DNA from: Chloroflexota bacterium
Lineage (GTDB): Bacteria > Chloroflexota > Dehalococcoidia > Lucifugimonadales > JADFKI01
Direction of reading: 5' to 3'
NCBI GenBank assembly: GCA_009838595.1
Contig: VXRI01000173.1
Coordinates: 1 to 6,385 of the forward strand
Length of the DNA: 6,385 bases
The position numbers were made by a program, and so were the translations under genes. Shown one piece after another: positions 1 to 6,094 of this stretch (position 1 is the first letter of the stretch; every line of letters begins with the position of its first letter). Under the pieces are notes generated by a model. It saw only the letters and a program-made list of their open reading frames with translations, was not told the origin of the DNA and searched no databases.

Positions 1-15
1 GACGACCGTAAATGA
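1..15 (+). other. Probable 3' end of an upstream gene
   Basis: Only a few codons are visible. Reading from base 1 gives Asp-Asp-Arg-Lys followed by TGA at 13-15, which would overlap the argD ATG as ATGA. Reading from base 3 gives a TAA at 9-11 that abuts the ATG. Either arrangement suggests that argD is tightly linked to, and perhaps translationally coupled with, a preceding gene. An arginine gene such as argB would be a common neighbour, but identity cannot be judged from four codons. Confidence 0.3.
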
Positions 16-1214
16 CAACCGCAGCCGAATGGAAAGCTAAAGAAAGCGAATACTACATCCACACATTCAATCGCCAGCCGATGGTGATCGAGCGCGGGCA
101 GGGCGTGCGCGTCTGGGATACTGAGGGCAAGGAATACCTGGACTTCACGGCGGGCTTGGCGGTCAATAATCTTGGTCATTGCCATCCCGCCGTAACCGAG
201 GCGATACAGCAGCAGGCGGCGACGCTGTTGCAGACCTCGAACCTGTTCTACACCATTCCGCAGCTCGAACTCGCCGAGGCGCTTGTCGAGAATAGCTGCA
301 TGGACAAAGTTTTCTTCTCCAACAGCGGTGTCGAGGCGAACGAAGGGGCGGTTAAGTTGGCGCGCAAGTATGGTCGCCTGCACCGCAACGGCGCGCAGGA
401 CATCATCACCGTGCTGAACTCGTTCCACGGGCGCACACTTGGCATGATTGCCGCGACCGGACAACCGGCGTATCAGCAGGCATGGCTTCCGCTCGCGCAG
501 GGCTATGCGAATGTGCCGTACGAAGACTTGGACGCCATACGCGAGGCGACGACCGATAACACTTGCGCCGTTATGGTCGAGGTGCTGCAGGGCGAAGGTG
601 GAGTAAATGTGCCGAGCGAGGGCTATCTCAATGGATTGCGCGAGTGGTGCGACGAGAATAATCTGCTGCTCATATTCGACGAAGTGCAGACCGGCATGGG
701 TCGTCTAGGCAGCCTGTGGGGCTACGAACGCTTCGGCGTAGAGCCTGATGTTATGACATCGGCAAAAGGTCTCGGCAACGGCGTGCCCATCGGCGCGTTC
801 ATGTGCAAAGACACCTGCGATGTACTTGAACCCGGCGACCATGGCAGCACCTTTGGCGGCAATGTGCTGACCACCGCGGCGGGCAACGCAACCCTGCGCT
901 ACATGGTCGAAAACGATGTTCCTGCGCACGCGCGCAAAGTCGGCGAATACCTTGAATCCAAGCTTGAAGGACTGCGCCAATCGCGTCCCGAAGTGGTGAA
1001 GGGCTATCGCGGCATGGGCTTGCTGATCGCACTGCAATTGCAGAACCCGATCGCGCCTGCAGTGGTTGCCGCAGCCAACAATGAAGGCGTGCTGCTTAAC
1101 CCGGTGCTGCCCGATGCCATCCGCTTCATGCCGCCGCTGATTATCACAGAGGCGGATGTGGACGAGTGCATAGAAAAGCTGGGGCGTGCGCTTGATGTGG
1201 CGACGGCGGGGTAA
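12..1214 (+). CDS. argD: Acetylornithine aminotransferase (class-III PLP aminotransferase)
   Basis: This 400-residue protein is predicted to transfer an amino group from glutamate to N-acetylglutamate semialdehyde, giving N-acetylornithine in cytosolic arginine synthesis. It has full family length. Visible signatures are SNSGVEANEGAVKLAR (from S103, phosphate/cofactor loop), SFHGRTLG (from S137, aromatic stacking on PLP), FDEVQTGMGR with D223 that pairs with the pyridine nitrogen, SAKGLGNGVPIGA with the Schiff-base lysine K252, and HGSTFGGN with T280. The first 11 bases show no Shine-Dalgarno sequence, so translation may be coupled to the gene upstream. Placement before argG and argH supports the arginine role. 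Members of this family can also act on N-succinyl-diaminopimelate or in LysW-type lysine synthesis, and the sequence alone does not exclude such dual use. Confidence 0.95.
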   Translation: MTTAAEWKAKESEYYIHTFNRQPMVIERGQGVRVWDTEGKEYLDFTAGLAVNNLGHCHPAVTEAIQQQAATLLQTSNLFYTIPQLELAEALVENSCMDKVFFSNSGVEANEGAVKLARKYGRLHRNGAQDIITVLNSFHGRTLGMIAATGQPAYQQAWLPLAQGYANVPYEDLDAIREATTDNTCAVMVEVLQGEGGVNVPSEGYLNGLREWCDENNLLLIFDEVQTGMGRLGSLWGYERFGVEPDVMTSAKGLGNGVPIGAFMCKDTCDVLEPGDHGSTFGGNVLTTAAGNATLRYMVENDVPAHARKVGEYLESKLEGLRQSRPEVVKGYRGMGLLIALQLQNPIAPAVVAAANNEGVLLNPVLPDAIRFMPPLIITEADVDECIEKLGRALDVATAG

Positions 1215-1343
1215 TAACGCTTTGCGCTCGCTAAATTGATAAGATGTAGAGATGTCCCCAGCGCGTCTATGGCTCGCGCTCATGCGCTGCAACACAAGGA
1301 CGCCGCGATGACAAGGCACTTTAAGACATGAACATCGGGGGAC

Positions 1344-1484
1344 ATGTGCATTGACGAACGCTTTCTGCTCATAGATGAGATACTCAACAGCATTGAGACG
1401 GAACCGCGACGGGCGCGTAGCGGCCTACCGCTTGTCGCGCATTGGAAGGGCGTACATGAGGGCTGTCAGATATGCCGGCTTTGA
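1344..1484 (+). CDS. Possible small protein, 46 aa, with His/Cys cluster (function unknown)
   Basis: This is a short open frame from ATG 1344 to TGA 1482-1484. The N-terminal half (ERFLLIDEILNSIE, from residue 5) would form an amphipathic helix. The C-terminus carries HWKGVHEGCQIC (33-44), that is H-x4-H-x2-C-x2-C, which could bind a metal. Codon choice looks coding-like, with third positions fairly GC-rich and second positions AT-richer. Against it, the only purine-rich sequence upstream (GGGGGA, 1337-1342) lies one base from the ATG, much too close for a normal ribosome binding site, and the frame overlaps a hairpin. The same frame upstream has a 20-codon ORF (1269-1331) ending in TGA just before, so this could be a degraded longer gene. 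I recognise no family. Confidence 0.3.
   Translation: MCIDERFLLIDEILNSIETEPRRARSGLPLVAHWKGVHEGCQICRL
1413..1440 (+). repeat. Nested hairpin in the argD-argG gap
   Basis: The inner stem AGCGG (1419-1423) / CCGCT (1428-1432) closes a CCTA tetraloop. An outer stem GCGCG (1413-1417) / CGCGC (1436-1440) extends it across a small internal loop. An alternative outer stem uses CGCGAC (1405-1410) with GTCGCG (1434-1439). No T-tract follows, so it is not a standard terminator. Its core, GTAGCGGCCTACCG (1417-1430), closely resembles the palindrome after argG, which suggests a dispersed repeat or a shared site. It lies inside the possible 46-codon ORF. Confidence 0.4.
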
Positions 1485-1540
1485 AGAGAAATTTGCATTA
1501 GTCCCTCCCCTTGATATGAAGAGTTAGGATGGGCCGCGTG

Positions 1541-1554
1541 TCCATCATGATGGA
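1541..1554. promoter_or_regulatory. Perfect 14-bp palindrome upstream of argG (candidate operator)
   Basis: TCCATCATGATGGA is identical to its reverse complement. It ends 69 bases before the preferred argG ATG and about 30 bases before a -10-like hexamer, a position usual for a dimeric regulator. It does not have the TGAAT-N4-ATTCA layout of the known ArgR ARG box, so any regulator is unknown. It is read as an operator only by inference. Confidence 0.3.
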
Positions 1555-1581
1555 TTGAGTTAATGCAGGATTTTGATCTGC

Positions 1582-1596
1582 AATTCTAATTGAATT
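1582..1596 (+). promoter_or_regulatory. AT-rich inverted repeat over a possible argG -10 element
   Basis: AATTC-TAATT-GAATT forms 5-bp arms around a 5-base centre. It contains TCTAAT (1585-1590), five of six matches to the TATAAT -10 consensus. No good -35 lies at 16-18 bases, so the promoter call is weak. If used, transcription would begin near 1597 and leave a leader of about 27 bases carrying GAGAGG (1605-1610), which favours the ATG at 1624 over the TTG at 1603 as the argG start. Confidence 0.25.
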
Positions 1597-1623
1597 TCTG
1601 AGTTGAGAGGCAATCCAAGACCC

Positions 1624-2886
1624 ATGAACTGGCGCGAACTAAAAGACGGCAACATAACGCGGATTGCGGGCGCGGTGTCTGGCGGGCTGGATAGCTGCAC
1701 CGTAACGCACTGGCTGCAGAGCAAGGGCTTTTCGGTGCACTGCTATACAGTAGATCTCGGTCAGCCGGATGAAGAGAATCTGAATGCCGTGAAGGACCGA
1801 ATGCTCGGCTGTGGCGCAGAGAGCGCGAGCATCGTTCCCGGCCACGACGCGCTTGCCGAAGCAGGGCTAAAGGTCATCCAATCGCAGGCGCGCTATGAGG
1901 GCGGCTACTGGAACACGACCGGCATTGCCCGACCCATCACCGTGAGCGCTATATTGCCGGAAATGCTGGCGTCGGACATCGGCGTGCTGTTCCACGGCGC
2001 AACCGGACGCGGGAACGACCAAGTGCGCTTCCAACTCGCGGCGAATACGCTCGAACCTGCGGCGCAAATCTACGCGCCTTGGCGAGATCCGGAGTTTGTC
2101 GCGGAGTTTCCTGGCCGTCAGCAAATGCTGGACTACTGCGAGGCGAACGGACTTCCCATCAGGCCTACGCGCGAGTCACGATACTCGACGGACGCCAACT
2201 TCCTAGGTCTCACCCATGAAGCAGGCGACTTGGAGGATGTGACAATCTCGCCGACATTCGTAGAGCCGGGCATGGGCGTCTGGGCATGGGACGCGCCAGA
2301 CCAGCCTGAAATCGTAACGGTTCGATGGGAGCAGGGCGTACCGGTCGCAATGAACGGCGAGCGCTTGAGTTTGGTCGAGATGTTCGAGCGTGCGAACGCC
2401 ATCGGCGGCAGGCATGGCGTCGGTATCGGCACGCATGTGGTGGAAAACCGCTTCGTGGGCGTCAAATCGCGGGGCATCTACGAATCGCCGGCAATGGACT
2501 TGCTAGGCAGCAGCTACGAATACTTGCTGCAGTTCATCCTTGACCGCCGAGCGCGCGATCTATTTGAGCATCTGTCCGGCGTGATTAGCCTGCAAATATA
2601 TCAGGGCTACTGGCTAGATCTCGCGACCACATCGGCACTCGCCGCGCTAGAGCCGATGACGCGTCTAGCCACCGGCACGATCGCGGTACGGCTGTTCAAG
2701 GGCAGCGTATTCTTCGAGACCGCCGAGGACACGCCCGAAGCCATGCCATACTCGCTCTACACCGACGACTCTTCAATGGAAGCGATGGGCACCTATGACC
2801 ACGCCGACGCCGAGGGTTTCTTGAAGGTGCTTGGCATATCGTCGAAGAATGTGGGGGCGCGACAGTATCCGTCGTTGGGGCGATAG
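1624..2886 (+). CDS. argG: Argininosuccinate synthase
   Basis: This enzyme joins citrulline and aspartate, using ATP, to form argininosuccinate, the penultimate step of arginine synthesis, in the cytosol. The 420-residue product has the N-type ATP pyrophosphatase loop SGGLDS (19-24), then LGQPDEEN, YWNTTG, HGATGRGNDQ (124-133), YSTDAN (187-192), GDLED (201-205), IGGRHG (260-265), ENR (274-276) and KSRGIYE (281-287). The overall pattern (LGQPDEE, STDxNxLGxTHEAxDLE) resembles the long E. coli type, but HGATGRGNDQVRF is close to the short type. An in-frame TTG at 1603 would add seven residues. I prefer ATG 1624 because it puts 13 residues before the IAGAVSGGLD strand, as in E. coli ArgG, and GAGAGG lies upstream, although 13 bases away. 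argD precedes it and argH lies further along, separated by two acyl-CoA genes. Confidence 0.93.
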   Translation: MNWRELKDGNITRIAGAVSGGLDSCTVTHWLQSKGFSVHCYTVDLGQPDEENLNAVKDRMLGCGAESASIVPGHDALAEAGLKVIQSQARYEGGYWNTTGIARPITVSAILPEMLASDIGVLFHGATGRGNDQVRFQLAANTLEPAAQIYAPWRDPEFVAEFPGRQQMLDYCEANGLPIRPTRESRYSTDANFLGLTHEAGDLEDVTISPTFVEPGMGVWAWDAPDQPEIVTVRWEQGVPVAMNGERLSLVEMFERANAIGGRHGVGIGTHVVENRFVGVKSRGIYESPAMDLLGSSYEYLLQFILDRRARDLFEHLSGVISLQIYQGYWLDLATTSALAALEPMTRLATGTIAVRLFKGSVFFETAEDTPEAMPYSLYTDDSSMEAMGTYDHADAEGFLKVLGISSKNVGARQYPSLGR

Positions 2887-2918
2887 GTAAGAGGGCTGCT
2901 TGGCGCGGAGAGATGTAT

Positions 2919-2944
2919 GGCAGGTAGGCGCCTACCGACCTGCC
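2919..2944 (+). repeat. Strong palindrome between argG and the acyl-CoA dehydrogenase gene
   Basis: GGTAGGCGCCTACC (2923-2936) is a perfect 14-bp palindrome. Flanking it, GGCAGGT (2919-2925) can instead pair with ACCTGCC (2938-2944), so two mutually exclusive folds are possible. No T-run follows, so an intrinsic terminator is doubtful. The core, GTAGGCGCCTACCG, differs from 1417-1430 only by a CG/GC swap. It could be a dispersed palindromic repeat, an RNA-processing or attenuation structure, or a protein site. The rest of the 93-bp gap shows nothing firm. Confidence 0.5.
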
Positions 2945-2979
2945 GTAAACTTGAACTTTAACTCAAACGGACAATACGC

Positions 2980-4137
2980 ATGACACTCACTTCAACTGAA
3001 ACCCGCAATCAGATGGCGAACCTCGTGCGCGAGTTCGTGCGTCGTGATGTGAACCCCGTAGTCAGTCACTATGAAAACGAGGACATATACCCGCAAGATC
3101 TTGTGGACAAGATGGCAGAGATGGGGCTGTTCGGCATCATGATTCCGGAGGAATACGGCGGTCTTGGGCTTGACTACACCACCTTCGCCATAATCTTTGA
3201 GGAACTGAGCAAGGGCTGGATGAGCCTGACGGGACCACTCGGCACCCACCATATCCTCGCGTATGTTATTGCTACATACGGCACGGACGAGATGAAGCAG
3301 CGCTTCCTGCCCAAGATGGCGGCGGGCGTGATTCGTGGCGGCTTGGCGCTCACTGAGCCGGGCGGCGGCAGCGATATGCAAAATCTTCAGACATCCGCGG
3401 TCAAGGATGGCGAAGAGTATGTTATAAATGGCAACAAGATGTTCATTTCCAACGGAGCGAGCGGCAACGCGTTCGCAGTCTTGGCGCGTACCGACAAGGC
3501 CGCATCGCCGCCGCATAGGGGCATCAGCTGTTTCGTCGTGGAGAAGCCTGCGGCAGGATTCACGGTCGCGCAAAAGCTCGACAAGCTTGGCTATCGCGGT
3601 ATCGACACAACCGAGTTGGTCTTCGACAATGTTCGCGTGCCAACCGAGAACCTTGTTGGCGAAGTGGAAGGGCAGGGCTTTCGGCAGGTGATGAGCGGCT
3701 TGGAGGGTGGGCGTATTAATGTTGCTGCGCGCGCAGTCGGCGTGGCGACTGCAGCGTTCGATGCCGCTATAAAGTACGCTCAGCAGCGTGAATCGTTCGG
3801 CCAGCCCATCGCGCAGCACCAAGCCATTCAGCTCAAGCTCGCGGAGATGGCGACCGAAATAGAAGCTGCGCGTCTGCTGACCTACGAATCTGCGCGTAAG
3901 AAAGACTCCGGTGAGCGCGTTGATCTGGAAGCAGGCATGGCGAAGTTGTTCGCCAGCGAGATGTGCGGCCGGGTCACGATGGAGGCGATGCGCATCCACG
4001 GCGGCTACGGCTACATCAAAGAATTCCCGCTTGAGCGCTATTACCGCGACGCGCCGTTGATGATTATCGGCGAAGGCACGAACGAAATACAGAAGCTGAT
4101 AATCGCGCGGCGGCTGTTGCAGAAGTATCAGATATAG
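2980..4137 (+). CDS. Acyl-CoA dehydrogenase
   Basis: This 385-residue FAD flavoprotein is predicted to introduce the trans-2 double bond into an acyl-CoA, passing electrons to electron-transfer flavoprotein. It has full family length: a helical N-terminal domain (about 1-115), a beta domain with ALTEPGGGSD (123-132, flavin/substrate contact), and a C-terminal helical domain with QQRESFGQPI (from 268, FAD contact), RIHGGYGYIKEFPLERYYRDA (338-358) and GEGTNEIQ (364-371). E365 occupies the usual catalytic-base position. R338 stands where the classical family pattern has Gln, Asp or Glu. I believe this variation occurs in this subgroup. Chain-length or branched-chain specificity cannot be read from the sequence. 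Only a weak CGGA (2968-2971) precedes the ATG. The hydratase gene downstream would take the next oxidation step. Confidence 0.93.
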   Translation: MTLTSTETRNQMANLVREFVRRDVNPVVSHYENEDIYPQDLVDKMAEMGLFGIMIPEEYGGLGLDYTTFAIIFEELSKGWMSLTGPLGTHHILAYVIATYGTDEMKQRFLPKMAAGVIRGGLALTEPGGGSDMQNLQTSAVKDGEEYVINGNKMFISNGASGNAFAVLARTDKAASPPHRGISCFVVEKPAAGFTVAQKLDKLGYRGIDTTELVFDNVRVPTENLVGEVEGQGFRQVMSGLEGGRINVAARAVGVATAAFDAAIKYAQQRESFGQPIAQHQAIQLKLAEMATEIEAARLLTYESARKKDSGERVDLEAGMAKLFASEMCGRVTMEAMRIHGGYGYIKEFPLERYYRDAPLMIIGEGTNEIQKLIIARRLLQKYQI

Positions 4138-4157
4138 AGATTTTCTGTTAAGTTCCG

Positions 4158-4208
4158 TTGGCAATTCGATGCTTCATCTTGTCATTCTTAGGATATCGAA
4201 TAAGGTGA
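4158..4208 (+). promoter_or_regulatory. Possible weak promoter and clear ribosome binding site before the MaoC gene
   Basis: TTGGCA (4158-4163, five of six to the -35 consensus) lies 16 bases from TGTCAT (4180-4185, four of six to the -10 consensus). This is weak and may be chance. AAGGTGA (4202-4208), 7 bases before the ATG at 4216, is a good Shine-Dalgarno sequence and fixes that start. No terminator hairpin is visible in the 78-bp gap, so read-through from the acyl-CoA dehydrogenase gene remains likely. Confidence 0.3.
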
Positions 4209-4215
4209 AACGACT

Positions 4216-4734
4216 ATGATCCACGACGGCCGTAATGATTTTGGCGGATACCTCGAAGACTTTCAGCCCGGCGATGTGTTCAAGCACTGGCCTGGCAAAA
4301 CTATCACCGCGATGGACAACCACTTGTTCACGCTGCTCACGATGAACACCAACCCGCTCCACTTCGACGAGAACTACATGAAGGACCATCCGCACGGCAA
4401 GATTCTCGTCAACGGGATGCTGGTGTTCAGCCTTGTCGTGGGCATCAGCGTGCGTGATACTTCCGGCAAGGCGATTGCGAATCTGGAATACGAGAACGCC
4501 ACGCACGACGGGCCCACATTTGAGGGCGACACCATCTACGCCGAAAGCGAGATACTGGATGTCCGTGTATCGCGCAGCCGTCGGGACAGGGGCATCGTGT
4601 ATATGGAATCGCGCGGCATCAACCAGCGCGGCGAGCAGGTGCTTACGCTGCGTCGGCGCTTCTTGGTAGGCAAGCGTCCCGTCCAATCCGAATCGGTCTC
4701 CGCCCTGTCTGACGCATCAGTGTCCGATGACTAG
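4216..4734 (+). CDS. MaoC-like hot-dog fold dehydratase/hydratase
   Basis: This 172-residue single hot-dog domain is predicted to hydrate an enoyl-CoA or a related CoA thioester in the cytosol. The hydratase motif is MNTNPLHFD (43-51), with N46-P47-x-H49 matching the D-x-N-P-x-H pattern, but N44 replaces the usual catalytic Asp. FEGDTIYAESE (from F102) is the typical second strand motif, found in MaoC relatives near acyl-CoA dehydrogenase, CoA-transferase or CitE-like genes, some of which act on mesaconyl-CoA-type substrates. The last 18 residues are a Ser/Val/Asp-rich tail, probably disordered, whose codons run into argH (8-bp overlap). It follows the acyl-CoA dehydrogenase gene and would take its product. 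Substrate is unknown, and a non-catalytic CoA-binding role cannot be excluded. Confidence 0.88.
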   Translation: MIHDGRNDFGGYLEDFQPGDVFKHWPGKTITAMDNHLFTLLTMNTNPLHFDENYMKDHPHGKILVNGMLVFSLVVGISVRDTSGKAIANLEYENATHDGPTFEGDTIYAESEILDVRVSRSRRDRGIVYMESRGINQRGEQVLTLRRRFLVGKRPVQSESVSALSDASVSDD

Positions 4735-6094
4735 CCTCGGCGGGCTGCGGGCGGTAACCTCGGCATACACCGTCTCCATCCACTACGATCGCAGGCTGTA
4801 CCGACAGGACATCGCCGGTTCCATCGCCCACGCGCGAATGCTCGCCAAGCAAGGTATCATCACCAGCGAAGACGCTGCCGCGATTACGCAAGGTCTGCGC
4901 GAAATTGAGCGCGAGATAGAAGATGGCAAGTTCGCATGGCGGCCCGAACTCGAAGACATCCACATGAATGTGGAGAACCGCCTACATGAGAAAATCGGCG
5001 ATGCAGCGGGCAGGCTGCACACCGCGCGCTCGCGCAACGACCAGATTGCGCTCGACATCCGTATGTTTGTCAAGGACGCCATCGGTGAAGTCCTTGCGGC
5101 AATTCTCGATTTGCGAACATCGCTGGTAGGGCAGGCTGAATCGAACGCGGACGCCGTAATGCCAGGCTACACTCATGTTCAGCGCGCGCAGCCCGTATTG
5201 TTCGCTCATCACATGCTCGCCTACTTCGAAATGCTTGGACGCGATGCCGCGCGCTTTAGGCAGGCGTTTGACCGCGCTGATGTGATGCCGCTCGGCAGCG
5301 GTGCGCTCGCCGGGCTGCCGTATCCCATCGACCGCGAATTCGTGGCGCGCGAACTTGGGTTCAGCCGCATCTCGCGCAACAGTATGGATGCCGTTGCGGA
5401 TAGGGACTTCCTGATAGACTTTCAGTCGGCGGCGGCGATTTGCATGATGCATATATCGCGCCTTGCCGAAGAGTTGGTGCTATGGTCGTCTGATGAATTC
5501 GCGTTCCTTCGCATCAGCGAAGAATACACCACTGGCAGCAGCATTATGCCACAGAAGCGCAACCCGGATTTCGCAGAACTGGCGCGCGGCAAGACGGGCA
5601 GGGTGTATGGCGGCTTGACGGCGCTGCTCACGCTGATGAAGGGCTTACCGCTGACATACAACCGCGACATGCAAGAGGACAAGGAAGGCTTTTTTGACAC
5701 CTACGACACGCTGTTTGCCACGCTGCAAATCTTCGCTGATATGGTCGCCAAGATGAGCATCATGCCCTATCGAATGCGAGAAGCAGCGCGCGGTAGTTAC
5801 GTGCTTGCCACGGACATTGCGGACTATCTTGTGAACAAGGGAATGCCCTTCCGTGAGGCGCATGGCGTCGTTGCGCGGTTGTCTCGATACGCAGTCGATC
5901 GCGGCGTGCAGTTCGAGCAACTGTCACTAGACGAATACCGGCAATTCTCCACGCTCCTCGACGAGGACGCTCTGGAAATCAGCGTAGATTCCTCCGTGGC
6001 GGCGCGAGATGTACCCGGCGGCACGGCATTCACGCGCATCAACCAGGCCGTGGCGGACGCGAAAGCAGAACTGGAGGCTGAGAATGACGGTTGA
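4727..6094 (+). CDS. argH: Argininosuccinate lyase
   Basis: This 455-residue member of the fumarase/aspartase superfamily is predicted to split argininosuccinate into arginine and fumarate as a cytosolic tetramer. Key motifs are HTARSRNDQ (98-106), [12 protein letters not shown] with H150 in the catalytic region, DAVADRDF (from D221), the flexible catalytic-loop signature [12 protein letters not shown] (270-281) and [14 protein letters not shown] (from Y311). The N-terminus is unusual: family members start with LWGGRF, while this one reads [21 protein letters not shown], about five residues shorter than E. coli ArgH up to the conserved FD/YD and lacking the Trp and the RF pair. The upstream frame reaches a stop at 4667-4669 without an ATG, GTG or TTG and without that motif. 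No Shine-Dalgarno sequence precedes the ATG, and the 8-bp overlap suggests coupling to the MaoC gene. Otherwise the protein is intact. Confidence 0.95.
   Translation: MTSLGGLRAVTSAYTVSIHYDRRLYRQDIAGSIAHARMLAKQGIITSEDAAAITQGLREIEREIEDGKFAWRPELEDIHMNVENRLHEKIGDAAGRLHTARSRNDQIALDIRMFVKDAIGEVLAAILDLRTSLVGQAESNADAVMPGYTHVQRAQPVLFAHHMLAYFEMLGRDAARFRQAFDRADVMPLGSGALAGLPYPIDREFVARELGFSRISRNSMDAVADRDFLIDFQSAAAICMMHISRLAEELVLWSSDEFAFLRISEEYTTGSSIMPQKRNPDFAELARGKTGRVYGGLTALLTLMKGLPLTYNRDMQEDKEGFFDTYDTLFATLQIFADMVAKMSIMPYRMREAARGSYVLATDIADYLVNKGMPFREAHGVVARLSRYAVDRGVQFEQLSLDEYRQFSTLLDEDALEISVDSSVAARDVPGGTAFTRINQAVADAKAELEAENDG
6073..6077 (+). promoter_or_regulatory. Ribosome binding site that fixes the rpe start
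   Basis: GGAGG lies 6 bases before the ATG at 6084, within the last codons of argH. This strong Shine-Dalgarno sequence supports an rpe start that overlaps argH by 11 bp, rather than the ATG at 6095 in another frame. Confidence 0.75.

Larger units (their letters stand above)
1215..1623 (+). other. Long intergenic/leader region between argD and argG
   Basis: This is the only gap over 300 bp. No tRNA, insertion sequence or convincing intrinsic terminator is visible: the hairpins seen are not followed by a T-tract. Noted within it are an 8-bp inverted repeat ATGTCCCC (1252-1259) / GGGGACAT (1338-1345), a short stem AGCGCG/CGCGCT (1260-1265 / 1275-1280, 9-base loop), a 46-codon ORF (1344-1484), a nested hairpin (1413-1440), a perfect palindrome (1541-1554) and an AT-rich stretch (about 1555-1600) that looks like a promoter. 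The region probably contains the argG promoter, so argG may start a new transcript rather than depend on argD. It could also contain the remains of a decayed gene. Confidence 0.6.

Noticed and set aside
705..1319. A 204-codon minus-strand open frame over the end of argD
   Set aside because: Its composition is shadow-like (rich in Arg, His, Ala), with no family motif, and it is opposite a well-supported argD.
1395..1410. ACGGAACCGCGA looks like the T-box core (UGGNACCGCG) of a tRNA-sensing riboswitch
   Set aside because: The U that must pair with the tRNA end is C here. I see no Stem I with a specifier loop and no downstream terminator or anti-Shine-Dalgarno pairing. It also falls inside a coding-like frame.
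1603..1623. TTG at 1603 as the argG start
   Set aside because: It has no ribosome binding site and adds seven residues unlike the family. It would leave almost no leader from the only promoter-like sequence. It is not fully excluded.
2919..2944. The palindrome as an intrinsic terminator of argG
   Set aside because: No T-tract follows, and the perfect dyad has no loop. It is kept as a repeat or structure of unknown role.
2951..2979. TTGAAC as a -35 box for the acyl-CoA dehydrogenase gene
   Set aside because: No -10 element is found at normal spacing, and the start would fall at or beyond the ATG.
2992..4164. A 390-codon open frame on the minus strand covering the whole acyl-CoA dehydrogenase gene
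   Set aside because: Its product is Arg/His/Cys-rich without recognisable motifs, while the + strand frame encodes a full acyl-CoA dehydrogenase. It is a codon-phase shadow.
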